A stretch of DNA of 64,000 nucleotides from Styela clava (GCF_964204865.1 NC_135259.1:6396974-6460973), one strand, 5' to 3'; positions 1-9,808 are shown, counted from the first letter of the stretch. The notes: generated by a model not told the origin, from the letters alone. Made by a program: numbers and translations.

Positions 1-14
1 TAAAATCATATAAA

Positions 15-33
15 GTGGATTGTTAGGCTCCAG
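15..33 (-). promoter_or_regulatory. PSE-like promoter element of a U5 copy left of the window
   Basis: Same conserved box as at 4286-4304. The gene it would drive starts about 27 bp further left, before position 1. Confidence 0.5.
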
Positions 34-295
34 ATTGTGATTTTTATCCGCGCGCTTGTTTTCACATTAATTTATTTCTTTTGAGAATATTTCGATTTCA
101 TTGGTCGTCTCATGTTTACTAAAACATTTTTTTTATTATTATCCATTTTCTAATAGCTCAAAGTTAATTGAAAATAGAATAGTTCTCCCATAAAGTCGTG
201 GTGTTCCAGGTCTCTTAATTCATAAAAGAATAAAAGTTGTGAACACAAATTAGCATTCAACAGACCTTTCTGATCTAGAGTATAAGTAAATCATG

Positions 296-413
296 AACCC
301 AGTACATGCTTGGCTTTAAAAATCGCAAAGACTCATTGTGTGCTCCTCTCCACGGAAATCTTTAGTAAAAGGCGAAAGATTTATACGAAAAATGAAGAGA
401 AGCCTGAGTAACT
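296..413 (-). ncRNA. U5: U5 snRNA, copy 1
   Basis: Loop I intact. C103A breaks a 3'-hairpin pair; also U74C, C29U. Confidence 0.82.
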
Positions 414-721
414 AAAGAGCCTTCATAAAGAACTATCAAGTGGATTGTTAGGCTCCAGATTGTGATTTTTATCCGCGCGCTTGTTTTCACATTAATTTAT
501 TTCTTTTGAAAATATTTCGATTTCATTGGTTGTCTCATGTTTACTAAAATATTTTTTATTATTATTATCCATTTTCTAATAACTCAAAGTTAATTGAAAA
601 CTGATGAGTTCTCCCGTAAAGTCGTGGTGTTCCAGGTCTATTAATTCATAAAAGAATAAAAGTTGTGAACACAAATTAGCATTCAACAGACCTTTCTGAT
701 CTAGAGTATGAGTAAATCATG

Positions 722-838
722 AACCCAGTACATACTGGGCTTTAAAAATCGCAAAGACTCATCGTATGCTCCTCTCCACGGAAATATTTATTAAAAGCGA
801 AAGATTTATGCGAAAAATGAAGAGAAGCCTGAATAACT
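722..838 (-). pseudogene. U5: U5 snRNA, copy 2, loop I damaged
   Basis: Loop I has C49A and has lost one C (GCGCC side); G54U breaks the upper stem. Also C106U, A77G, C6U. Probably non-functional. Confidence 0.75.
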
Positions 839-864
839 AGAGAACCTTCGTAAAGACATATCAA

Positions 865-1295
865 GTGGATTGTTAAGTTCCAGATTGTGATTTTTATTCG
901 CGCGCTTGTGTTCATATTATTTTATTTTATTTTAGATTAACTCTATTTCATTTATTGCCTCATGTTTACTAAAACAATTAGATTTATTATTACTAATTTT
1001 CTAATACCTAAATCAAAGTTACTTTAAAACTGAATAGTTCCCCCAAAAAATTCGCGGTGTTTCAGGCCTATTAATTCATAAAAGAATAAACGTGGTGAAC
1101 ACAAATTAGCATTCAACAGACCTTTCTGATCTAGAATATGAGTAAATCATGAACCCAGTACATACTGGGCTTTAAAAATCGCAAAGACTCATTGTATGCT
1201 CCTCTCCACGGAAATCTTTAGTAAAAGGCGAAAGATTCATGCGAAAAATGAAGAGAAGCCTGAGTAACTGGAGAGCCTTCGTAAAATCATATAAA
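865..1295 (-). repeat. Family B monomer (reference)
   Basis: Family B differs from A mainly in the middle spacer: an ATTTTATTTT-rich run, TTAGATTAACTC, CAATTAGATTTATTATTACT and a run of C before AAAAA. The U5 gene and promoter block are nearly the same as in A. B monomers start at 865, 3001, 4711, 6848, 11114, 40035, 40891, 41749, 42612, 43470, 44333, 46042, 46902, 48187, 50591, 51875, 52737, 54020, 57404, 57835, 59543 and 60825, with a half-B hybrid at 37050. Three subtypes are visible: B1 as here; B2 with TTTGCGCGC and TTTACTTTTAG (40891, 42612, 44333, 46902, 50591); and B3 of up to 436 bp with ATTCATTGTCTC (41749, 43470, 46042, 48187, 57835). Confidence 0.9.
1152..1269 (-). ncRNA. U5: U5 snRNA, copy 3
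   Basis: Loop I intact. C106U (hairpin loop), A32G (wobble). Confidence 0.88.
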
Positions 1296-1578
1296 GTGGA
1301 TTGTTAGGCTCCAGATTGTGATTTTTATCCGCGCGCTTGTTTTCACAATAATTCATTTCTTTTGAGAATATTTTGATTTCATTGGTTGTCTCATGTTTAC
1401 TAAAACAGTTTTATTTAATATTATCCATTTTCTAATAACTCAGAAGTTAATTGAAAACTGAATAGTTCTCCCGTAAAGTCGTGGTGTTCCAGGTCTATTA
1501 ATTCATAAAAGAATAAAAGTTGCGAACACAAAATAGCATTCAACAGACCTTTCTGATCTAGAGTATGAGTAAATCATG

Positions 1579-1696
1579 AACCCAGTACATGCGGGGCTTT
1601 AAAAATCGCAAAGACTCATTGTATGCTCCTCTCCAAGGAAATCTTTAGTAAAAGGCGAAAGATTTATGCGAAAAATGAAGAGAAGCCTGAGTAACT
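1579..1696 (-). ncRNA. U5: U5 snRNA, copy 4
   Basis: Loop I intact. A104C breaks a 3'-hairpin pair; G61U. Confidence 0.82.
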
Positions 1697-2005
1697 AGAG
1701 AGGCTTCGTAAAATCATTTAAAGTGGATTGTTAGGCTCCAGATTGTGATTTTTATCCGCGCGCTTGTTTTCACATTAATTTATTTCTTTTGAGAATATTT
1801 CGATTCCATTGGTTGTCTCATGTTTACTAAAACAGTTATATTTAATATTATCCATTTTCTAATAACTCAAAAGTTAATTGAAAACTGAATAGTTCTCCCG
1901 TAAAGTCGTGGTGTTCCAGGTCTATTAATTCATAAAAGAATAAAAGTTGCGAACACATAATAGCATTCAACAGACCTTTCTGATCTAGAGTATGAGTAAA
2001 TCATG

Positions 2006-2123
2006 AACCCAGTACATGCTGGGCTTTAAAAATCGCAAAGACTCATTGTATGCTTCTCTCCACGGAAATCTTTAGTAAAAGGCGAAAGATTTATGCGAAA
2101 AATGAAGAGAAGCCTGAGTAACT
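2006..2123 (-). ncRNA. U5: U5 snRNA, copy 5
   Basis: Loop I intact. Only G69A, which still pairs with U14. Confidence 0.9.
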
Positions 2124-2430
2124 AGAGAGGCTTCGTAAAATCATATAAAGTGGATTGTTAGGCTCCAGATTGTGATTTTTATCCGCGCCCTTGTTTTCAC
2201 ATTAATTTATTTCTTTTGAGAATATTTCGATTTCATTGGTCGTCTCGTGTTTACTAAAACATTTTTTTTAATATTATCCATTTTCTAATAGCTCAAAGTT
2301 AATTGAAAATAGAATAGTTCTCCCATAAAGTCGTGGTGTTCCAGGTCTATTAATTCATAAAAGAATAAAAGTTGTGAACACAAATTAGCATTCAACAGAC
2401 CTTTCTGATCTAGAGTATAAGTAAATCATG

Positions 2431-2548
2431 AACCCAGTTCATGCTGGGCTTTAAAAATCGCAAAGACTCATTGTGTGCTCCTCTCCACGGAAATCTTTAA
2501 TAAAAGGCGAAAGATTTATGCGAAAAATGAAGAGAAGCCTGAGTAACT
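2431..2548 (-). ncRNA. U5: U5 snRNA, copy 6, loop I variant
   Basis: Loop I C49U (CGCCUUUUAUU). Also U110A, U74C. Confidence 0.8.
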
Positions 2549-2856
2549 AAAGAGCCTTCATAAAGAACTATCAAGTGGATTGTTAGGCTCCAGATTGTGA
2601 TTTTTATCCGCGCGCTTGTTTTCACATTAATTTATTTCTTTTGAAAATATTTCGATTTCATTGGTTGTCTCATGTTTACTAAAATATTTTTTTTTATTAT
2701 TATCCATTTTCTAATAACTCAAAGTTAATTGAAAACTGATGAGTTCTCCCGTAAAGTCGTGGTGTTCCAGGTCTATTAATTCATAAAAGAATAAAAGTTG
2801 TGAACACAAATTAGCATTCAACAGACCTTTCTGATCTAGAGTATGAGTAAATCATG

Positions 2857-2974
2857 AACCCAGTACATACTGGGCTTTAAAAATCGCAAAGACTCATTGT
2901 ATGCTCCTCTCCACGGAAATCTTTAGTAAAAGGCGAAAGATTTATGCGAAAAATGAAGAGAAGCCTGAATAACT
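2857..2974 (-). ncRNA. U5: U5 snRNA, copy 7
   Basis: Loop I intact. C106U, C6U (wobble in the basal stem). Confidence 0.88.
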
Positions 2975-3287
2975 AGAGAACCTTCGTAAAGACATATCAA
3001 GTGGATTGTTAAGCTCCAGATTGTGATTTTTATTCGCGCGCTTGTGTTCACATTATTTTATTTTATTTTAGATTAACTCTATTTCATTTATTGCCTCATG
3101 TTTACTAAAACAATTAGATTTATTATTACTAATTTTCTAATACCTAAATCAAAGTTACTTTAAAACTGAATAGTTCCCCCAAAAAATTCGCGGTGTTTCA
3201 GGCCTATTAATTCATAAAAGAATAAACGTGGTGAACACAAATTAGCATTCAACAGACCTTTCTGATCTAGAGTATGAGTAAATCATG

Positions 3288-3405
3288 AACCCAGTACATA
3301 CTGGGCTTTAAAAATCGCAAAGACTCATTGTATGCTCCTCTCCACGGAAATCTTTAGTAAAAGGCAAAAGATTTATGCGAAAAATGAAGAGAAGCCTGAG
3401 TAACT
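3288..3405 (-). ncRNA. U5: U5 snRNA, copy 8, loop I variant
   Basis: First loop base C40U; rest of the loop intact. C106U. Confidence 0.8.
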
Positions 3406-3714
3406 GGAGAGCCTTCGTAAAGACATAAAAAGTGGATTGTTAGGCTCCAGATTGTGATTTTTATCCGCGCGCTTGTTTTCACATTAATTTATTTCTTTTG
3501 AGAATATTTTGATTTCATTGGTTGTCTCATGTTTACTAAAACAGTTATATTTAATATTATCCATTTTCTAATAACTCAAAAGTTAATTGAAAACTGATGA
3601 GTTCTCCCGTAAAGTCGTGGTGTTCCAGGTCTATTAATTCATAAAAGAATAAAAGTTGTGAACACAAATTAGCATTCAACAGACCTTTCTGATCTAGAGT
3701 ATGAGTAAATCTTG

Positions 3715-3832
3715 AACCCACTACATACTGGGCTTTAAAAATCGCAAAGACTCATTGTATGATCCTCTCCACGGAAATCTTTAGTAAAAGGCGAAAGATT
3801 TATGCAAAAAATGAAGAGAAGCCTGAGTAACT
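3715..3832 (-). ncRNA. U5: U5 snRNA, copy 9
   Basis: Loop I intact. C112G and G71U each break a pair; also C106U, C27U. Confidence 0.8.
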
Positions 3833-4114
3833 GGAGAGCCTTCGTAAAATCATATAAAGTGGATTGTTAGGCTCCAGATTGTGATTTTTATCCGCGCGCT
3901 TGTTTTCACATTAATTTATTTCTTTTGAAAATATTTCGATTTCATTGGTTGTCTCATGTTTACTAAAACAGTTATATTTAATATTACCCACTTTCTAATA
4001 ACTCAAAAGTTAATTGAAAACTGAATAGTTCTCCCGTAAAGTCGTGGTGTTCCAGGTCTATTAATTCTTAAAAGAATAAAAGTTGCGAACACAAAATAGC
4101 ATTCAACAGACCTT

Positions 4115-4141
4115 TCTGATCTAGAGTATGAGTAAATCATG
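4115..4141 (-). promoter_or_regulatory. Conserved region just 3' of U5, possible 3' box
   Basis: The 27 bp downstream of the U5 3' hairpin (minus-strand GATTTACTCATACTCTAGA) are conserved in most monomers, where snRNA 3'-end processing signals lie. The match to the vertebrate 3' box is weak. Confidence 0.3.
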
Positions 4142-4259
4142 AACCCAGTACATGCTGGGCTTTAAAAATCGCAAAGACTCATTGTATGCTCCTCTCCACG
4201 GAAATCTTTAGTAAAAGGCGAAAGATTTATGCGAAAAATGAAGAGAAGCCTGAGTAACT
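4142..4259 (-). ncRNA. U5: U5 snRNA, copy 10 (reference)
   Basis: U5 is the RNA core of the U5 snRNP; its loop I holds and aligns the exons in the spliceosome. Minus-strand 118-nt unit, 5' end about AGUUACUC, close to the usual 116 nt. Visible parts: basal stem 5-9 with 79-83 (ACUCA/UGAGU); lower stem 12-20 with 63-71, all nine pairs formed; upper stem 32-39 with 51-58 (AAAUCUUU/AAAGAUUU); loop I 40-50 CGCCUUUUACU, identical to the invariant U5 loop; Sm site 91-97 AUUUUUA; 3' hairpin 99-105 with 112-118 (AGCCCAG/CUGGGUU). The 5' end is set by alignment with metazoan U5 and is uncertain by 1-2 nt. Recognised from memory of metazoan U5. Whether this copy is transcribed cannot be seen. Confidence 0.93.
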
Positions 4260-4276
4260 AGAGAGGCTTCGTAAAA

Positions 4277-4283
4277 TCATATA
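4277..4283 (-). promoter_or_regulatory. TATA-like heptamer, reference copy
   Basis: TATATGA on the minus strand at about -18 to -24. It is present in monomers whose upstream end reads AATCATATAAAG and absent from those reading AGAACTATCAAG or GACATATCAAG. Function is unknown. Confidence 0.25.
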
Positions 4284-4285
4284 AA

Positions 4286-4304
4286 GTGGATTGTTAGGCT
4301 CCAG
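4286..4304 (-). promoter_or_regulatory. PSE-like proximal element, reference copy
   Basis: On the minus strand this reads CTGGAGCCTAACAATCCAC and covers -45 to -27 from the predicted start of U5 copy 10. It is kept in essentially every monomer, A and B, with changes almost only at the two bases after GGAGC (CC, CG, TT, TA). Position and conservation fit an snRNA proximal sequence element. From memory it loosely resembles nematode PSE cores (GGAACC, AAC, TCC), but I cannot check this. The same element lies at every monomer start listed for the array. Confidence 0.55.
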
Positions 4305-4320
4305 ATTGTGATTTTTATCC

Positions 4321-4326
4321 GCGCGC
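4321..4326. promoter_or_regulatory. Conserved GCGCGC palindrome
   Basis: A CpG palindrome at about -62 to -67 of U5 copy 10, next to ATAAAAATCAC. It is kept in both monomer families within a very AT-rich repeat. It may be part of the promoter. Confidence 0.35.
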
Positions 4327-4383
4327 TTGTTTTCACATTAATTTGTTTCTTTTGAGAATATTTCGATTTCATTGGTCGTCTCA

Positions 4384-4390
4384 TGTTTAC
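4384..4390. promoter_or_regulatory. Conserved TGTTTAC motif in the spacer
   Basis: CATGTTTACTAAAA is the best conserved stretch of the otherwise diverged A/B spacer, at about -125 to -131 of U5. TGTTTAC matches the forkhead consensus. It could be a distal element; this is inference. Confidence 0.3.
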
Positions 4391-4566
4391 TAAAACATTT
4401 TTTTTATTATTATCCATTTTCTAATAGCTCAAAGTTAATTGAAAATAGAATAGTTCTCCCATAAAGTCGTGGTGTTCCAGGTCTCTTAATTCATAAAAGA
4501 ATAAAAGTTGTGAACACAAATTAGCATTCAACAGACCTTTCTGATCTAGAGTATAAGTAAATCATG

Positions 4567-4684
4567 AACCCAGTACATGCTGGGCTTCAAAAGTCGCAAA
4601 GACTCATTGTGTTCTCCTCTCCACGGAAATCTTTAGTAAAAGGCGAAAGATGTATGCGAAAAATGAAGAGAAGCCTGAATAACT
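4567..4684 (-). ncRNA. U5: U5 snRNA, copy 11, Sm variant
   Basis: Loop I intact. Sm site altered (U92C, A97G); A33C breaks the upper stem; U74C, C72A, C6U. Confidence 0.75.
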
Positions 4685-4997
4685 AGACAACCTTCGTAAA
4701 GACATATCAAGTGGATTGTTAAGCTCCAGATTGTGATTTTTATACGCGCGCTTGTGTTCACATTATTTTATTTTATTTTAGATTAACTCTATTTCATTTA
4801 TTGCCTCATGTTTACTAAAACAATTAGATTTATTATTACTAATTTTCTAATATCTAAATCAAAGTTACTTTAAAACTGAATAGTTCCCCCAAAAAATTCG
4901 CGGTGTTTCAGGCCTATTAATTCATAAAAGAATAAACGTGGTGAACATAAATTAGCATTCAACAGACCTTTCTGATCTAGAGTATGAGTAAATCATG

Positions 4998-5115
4998 AAC
5001 CCAGTACATACTGGGCTTTAAAAATCGCAAAGACTCATTGTATGCTCCTCTCCAAGGAAATCTTTAGTAAAAGGCGAAAGATTCATGCGAAAAATGAAGA
5101 GAAGCCTGAGTAACT
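4998..5115 (-). ncRNA. U5: U5 snRNA, copy 12
   Basis: Loop I intact. C106U, G61U, A32G. Confidence 0.86.
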
Positions 5116-5424
5116 GGAGAGCCTTCGTAAAATCATATAAAGTGGATTGTTAGGGTCCAGATTGTGATTTTTATCCGCGCGCTTGTTTTCACAATAATTT
5201 ATTTCTTTTGAGAATGTTTTGATTTCATTGGTTGGCTCATGTTTACTAAAACAGTTATATTTAATATTATCCATTTTCTAATAACTCAAAAGTTAATTGA
5301 AAACTGATGAGTTCTCCCGTAAAGTCGTGGTGTTCCAGGTCTATTAATTCATAAAAGAATAAAAGTTGTGAACACAAATTAGCATTCAACAGACCTTTCT
5401 GATCTAGAGTATGAGTAAATCATG

Positions 5425-5542
5425 AACCCAGTACATACTGGGCTTTAAAAATCGCAAAGACTCATTGTATGCTCCTCTCCACGGAAATCTTTAGTAAAAG
5501 GCGAAAGATTTATGCGAAAAATGAAGAGAAGCCTGAGTAACT
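5425..5542 (-). ncRNA. U5: U5 snRNA, copy 13
   Basis: Loop I intact. Only C106U in the 3'-hairpin loop. Confidence 0.9.
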
Positions 5543-5851
5543 GGAGAGCCTTCGTAAAATCATATAAAGTGGATTGTTGGGCTCCAGATTGTGATTTTTA
5601 TCCGCGCGCTTGTTTTCACAATAATTTATTTCTTTTGAGAATATTTTGATTTCATTGGTTGTCTCATGTTTACTAAAACAGTTATATTTAATATTATCCA
5701 TTTTCTAATAACTCAAAAGTTAATTGAAAACTGAATAGTTCTCCCGTAAAGTCGTGGTGTTCCAGGTCTATTAATTCATAAAAGAATAAAAGTTGTGAAC
5801 ACAAATTAGCATTCAACAGACCTTTCTGATCTAGAGTATGAGGAAATCATG

Positions 5852-5969
5852 AACCCAGTAAATGCTGGTCTTTAAAAATCGCAAAGACTCATTGTATGCT
5901 CCTCTCCACGGAAATCTTTAGTAAAAGGCGAAAGATTTATGCGAAAAATGAAGAGAAGCCTGAGTAACT
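5852..5969 (-). ncRNA. U5: U5 snRNA, copy 14
   Basis: Loop I intact. C101A breaks a 3'-hairpin pair; G109U in its loop. Confidence 0.83.
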
Positions 5970-6277
5970 AAAGAGCCTTCGTAAAGAACTATCAAGTGGA
6001 TTGTTCGGCTCCAGATTGTGATTTTTAGCCGCGCGCTTGTTTTCACATTAATTTATTTCTTTTGAGAATATTTCGATTTCATTGGTTGTCTCATGTTTAC
6101 TAAAACATTTTTTTTTATTATTATCCATTTTGTAATAACTCAAAGTTAATTGAAAATTGAATAGTTCTCCCATAAAGTCGTGGTGTTCCAGGTCTATTAA
6201 TTCATAAAAGAATAAAAGTTGTGAACACAAATTAGCATTCAACAGACCTTTCTGATCTAGAGTATAAGTAAATCATG

Positions 6278-6395
6278 AACCCAGTACATGCTGGGCTTTA
6301 AAAATCGCAAAGACTCATTGTGTGCTCCTCTCCACGGAAATCTTTAGTAAAAGGCGAAAGATTTATGCGAAAAATGAAGAGAAGCCTGAGTAACT
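6278..6395 (-). ncRNA. U5: U5 snRNA, copy 15
   Basis: Loop I intact. Only U74C. Confidence 0.9.
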
Positions 6396-6703
6396 AAAGA
6401 GCCTTCATAAAGAACTATCAAGTGGATTGTTAGGCTCCAGATTGTGATTTTTATCCGCGCGCTTGTTTTCACATTAATTTATTTCTTTTGAAAATATTTC
6501 GATTTCATTGGTAGTCTGATGTTTACTAATATATTTTTTTTTATTATTATCCATTTTCTAATAACTCAAAGTTAATTGAAAACTGATGAGTTCTCCCGTA
6601 AAGTCGTGGTGTTCCAGGTCTATTAATTCATAAAAGAATAAAAGTTGTGAACACAAATTAGCATTCAACAGACCTTTCTGATCTAGAGTATGAGTAAATC
6701 ATG

Positions 6704-6821
6704 AACCCAGTACATACTAGGATTTAAAAATCGCAAAGACTCATTGTATGCTCCTCTCCACGGAAATCTTTAGCAAAAGGTAAAAGATTTATGCGAAAAA
6801 TGAAGAGAAGCCTGAATAACT
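6704..6821 (-). pseudogene. U5: U5 snRNA, copy 16, loop I damaged
   Basis: Three loop I changes (C40U, G41A, A48G). Also C106U, C103U, G100U, C6U. Confidence 0.75.
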
Positions 6822-7134
6822 AGAGAACCTTCGTAAAGACATATCAAGTGGATTGTTAAGCTCCAGATTGTGATTTTTATTAGCGCGCTTGTGTTCACAT
6901 TATTTTATTTTATTTTAGATTAACTCTATTTAATTTATTGCCTCATGTTTACTAAAACAATTAGATTTATTATTACTAAGTTTCTAATACCTAAATCAAA
7001 GTTACTTTAAAACTGAATAGTTCCCCCAAAAAAGTCGCGGTGTTCCAGGCCTATTAATTCATAAAAGAATGAACGTGGGGAACACAAATTAGCATTCAAC
7101 AGACCTTTCTGATCAAGAGTATAAGTAAATCATG

Positions 7135-7252
7135 AACCCAGTACATACTGGGCTTTAAAAATCGCAAAGACTCATTGTATGCTCCTCTCCACGGAAATCT
7201 TTAGTAAAAGGCGAAAGATTTATGCGAAAAATGAAGAGAAGCCTGAGTAACT
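7135..7252 (-). ncRNA. U5: U5 snRNA, copy 17
   Basis: Loop I intact. Only C106U, although it sits in a family B monomer. Confidence 0.9.
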
Positions 7253-7561
7253 GGAGAGCCTTCGTAAAATCATATAAAGTGGATTGTTAGGCTCCAGATT
7301 GTGATTTTTATCCGCGCGCTTGTTTTCACATTAATTTATTTCTTTTGAAAATATTTCGATTTCATTGGTTGTCTCATGTTTACTAAAACAGTTATATTTA
7401 ATATTATCCATTTTCTAATAACTCAAAAGTTAATTGAAAACTGAATAGTTCTCCCGTAAAGTCGTGGTGTTCCAGGTCTATTAATTCATAAAAGAATAAA
7501 AGTTGCGAACACAAAATAGCATTCAACAGACCTTTCTGATCTAGAGTATGAGTAAATCATG

Positions 7562-7679
7562 AACCCAGTACATACTGGGCTTTAAAAATCGTAAAGACTC
7601 ATTGTATGCTCCTCTCCACGGAAATCTTTAGAAAAAGGCGAAAGATTTATGCGAAAAATGAAGAGAAGCCTGAGTAACT
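7562..7679 (-). ncRNA. U5: U5 snRNA, copy 18, loop I variant
   Basis: Loop I A48U. Also C106U, G88A. Confidence 0.78.
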
Positions 7680-7986
7680 AGAGAGGCTTCGTAAAATCAT
7701 ATAAAGTGGATTGTTAGGCTCCAGATTGTGATTTTTATCCGCGCGCTTGTTTTCACATTAATTTATTTCTTTTGAGAATATTTCGATTCCATTGGTCGTC
7801 TCATGTTTACTAAAACATTTTTTTTATTATTATCCATTTTCTAATAGCTCAAAGTTAATTGAAAATTGAATAGTTCTCCCATAAAGTCGTGGTGTTCCAG
7901 GTCTATTTATTCATAAAAGAATAAAAGTTGTGAACACAAATTAGCATTCAACAGACCTTTCTTATCTAGAGTATGAGGAAATCATG

Positions 7987-8103
7987 AACCCAGTAAATGC
8001 TGGTCTTTAAAAATCGCAAAGACTCATTGTATGTCCTCTCCACGGAAATCTTTAGTAAAAGGCGAAAGATCTATGCGAAAAATGAAGAGAAGCCTGAGTA
8101 ACT
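7987..8103 (-). ncRNA. U5: U5 snRNA, copy 19
   Basis: Loop I intact. One base lost at about G71; G109U, C101A, A33G. Confidence 0.78.
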
Positions 8104-8412
8104 AAAGAGCCTTCGTAAAGAACTATCAAGTGGATTGTTCGGCTCCAGATTGTGATTTTTATCCGCGCGCTTGTTTTCACATTAATTTATTTCTTTTGAG
8201 AATATTTCGATTTCATTGGTTGTCTCATGTTTACTAAAACATTTTTTTTTTATTATTATCCATTTTGTAATAACTCAAAGTTAATTGAAAATTGAATAGT
8301 TCTCCCATAAAGTCGTGGTGTTCCAGGTCTATTAATTCATAAAAGAATAAAAGTTGTGAACACAAATTAGCATTCAACAGACCTTTCTGATCTAGAGTAT
8401 AGGTAAATCATG

Positions 8413-8530
8413 AACCCAGTACATGCTGGGCTTTAAAAATTGCAAAGACTCATTGTGTGCTCCTCTCCACGGAAATCTTTAGTAAAAGGCGAAAGATTTA
8501 TGCGAAAAATGAAGGGAAGCCTGAGTAACT
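8413..8530 (-). ncRNA. U5: U5 snRNA, copy 20
   Basis: Loop I intact. G90A beside the Sm site, U74C, U16C. Confidence 0.82.
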
Positions 8531-8838
8531 AAAGAGCCTTCATAAAGAACTATCAAGTGGATTGTTATGCTCCAGATTGTGATTTTTATCCGCGCGCTTG
8601 TTTTCACATTAATTTATTTCTTTTGAAAATATTTCGATTTCATTGGTAGTCTCATGTTTACTAAAATATTTTTTTTTATTATTATCCATTTTCTAATAAC
8701 TCAAAGTTAATTGAAAACTGATGAGTTCTCCCGTAAAGTCGTGGTGTTCCAGGTCTAGTAATTCATAAAAGAATAAAAGTTGTGAACACAAATTAGCATT
8801 CAACAGACCTTTCTGATCTAGAGTATGAGTAAATCATG

Positions 8839-8956
8839 AACCCAGTACATACTGGGCTTTAAAAATCGCAAAGACTCATTGTATGCTCCTCTCCACGGAA
8901 ATCTTTAGTAAAAGGCGAAAGATTTATGCGAAAAATGAAGAGAAGCCTGAGTAACT
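8839..8956 (-). ncRNA. U5: U5 snRNA, copy 21
   Basis: Loop I intact. Only C106U. Confidence 0.9.
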
Positions 8957-9265
8957 GGAGAGCCTTCGTAAAATCATATAAAGTGGATTGTTAGGCTCCA
9001 GATTGTGATTTTTATCCGCGCGCTTGTTTTCACAATAATTTATTTCTTTTGAGAATATTTTGATTTCATTGGTTGTCTCATGTTTACTAAAACAGTTATA
9101 TTTAATATTATCCATTTTCTAATAACTCAAAAGTTAATTGAAAACTGAATAGTTCTCCCGTAAAGTCGTGGTGTTCCAGGCCTATTAATTCATAAAAGAA
9201 TAAACGTGGGGAACACAAATTAGCATTCAACAGACCTTTCTGATCAAGAGTATAAGTAAATCATG

Positions 9266-9382
9266 AACCCATACATACTGGGCTTTAAAAATCGCAAAGA
9301 CTCATTGTATGCTCCTCTCCACGGAAATCTTTAGTAAAAGGCGAAAGATTTATGCGAAAAATGAAGAGAAGCCTGAGTAACT
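9266..9382 (-). ncRNA. U5: U5 snRNA, copy 22
   Basis: Loop I intact. C106U and loss of C112 in the 3' hairpin. Lies in an A-to-B hybrid monomer. Confidence 0.83.
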
Positions 9383-9690
9383 AGAGAGGCTTCGTAAAAT
9401 CATATAAAGTGGATTGTTAGGCTCCAGATTGTGATTTTTACCCGCGCGCTTGTTTTCACATTAATTTATTTCTTTTGAGAATATTTCGATTTCATTGGTT
9501 GTCTCATGTTTACTAAAACATTTTTTTTTATTATTATCCATTTTGTAACAACTCAAAGTTAATTGAAAATTGAATAGTTCTCCCATAAAGTCGTGGTGTT
9601 CCAGGTCTATTAATTCATAAAAGAATAAAAGTTGTGAACACAAATTAGCATTCAACAGACCTTTCTGATCTAGAGTATAAGTAAATCATG

Positions 9691-9808
9691 AACCCAGTAC
9701 ATGCTGGGCTTTAAAAATCGCAAAGACTCATTGTGTGCTCCTCTCCACGGAAATCTTTAGTAAAAGGCGAAAGATTTATGCGAAAAATGAAGAGAAGCCT
9801 GAGTAACT
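9691..9808 (-). ncRNA. U5: U5 snRNA, copy 23
   Basis: Loop I intact. Only U74C. Confidence 0.9.

Noticed and set aside
120-145. T-runs in the spacer as Pol III terminators
   Set aside because: They are on the plus strand in the spacer upstream of U5, vary in length between monomers, and U5 itself has internal TTTTT that Pol III would not read through.
251-270. Similarity to U6 (ATTAGCATTCAACAG against GATTAGCATGG)
   Set aside because: Only about ten matching bases; no ACAGAG box or U6 3' end.
285-302. tRNA B-box-like GGGTTCATGATT on the minus strand
   Set aside because: It is the end of the U5 3' hairpin and lacks the required bases of a B box; no A box at a suitable distance.
571-620. Similarity to U4 snRNA (TTAATTGAAAACT, TTTATCCG with GCGCG)
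   Set aside because: The two fragments are about 135 bp apart and in the wrong context; no U4 5' stem-loop or Sm site follows. Chance likeness in AT-rich spacer.
4311-4320. Sm-like GATTTTTAT on the plus strand
   Set aside because: No flanking hairpins and no upstream snRNA-like sequence on the plus strand; lies inside the promoter block of the minus-strand gene.
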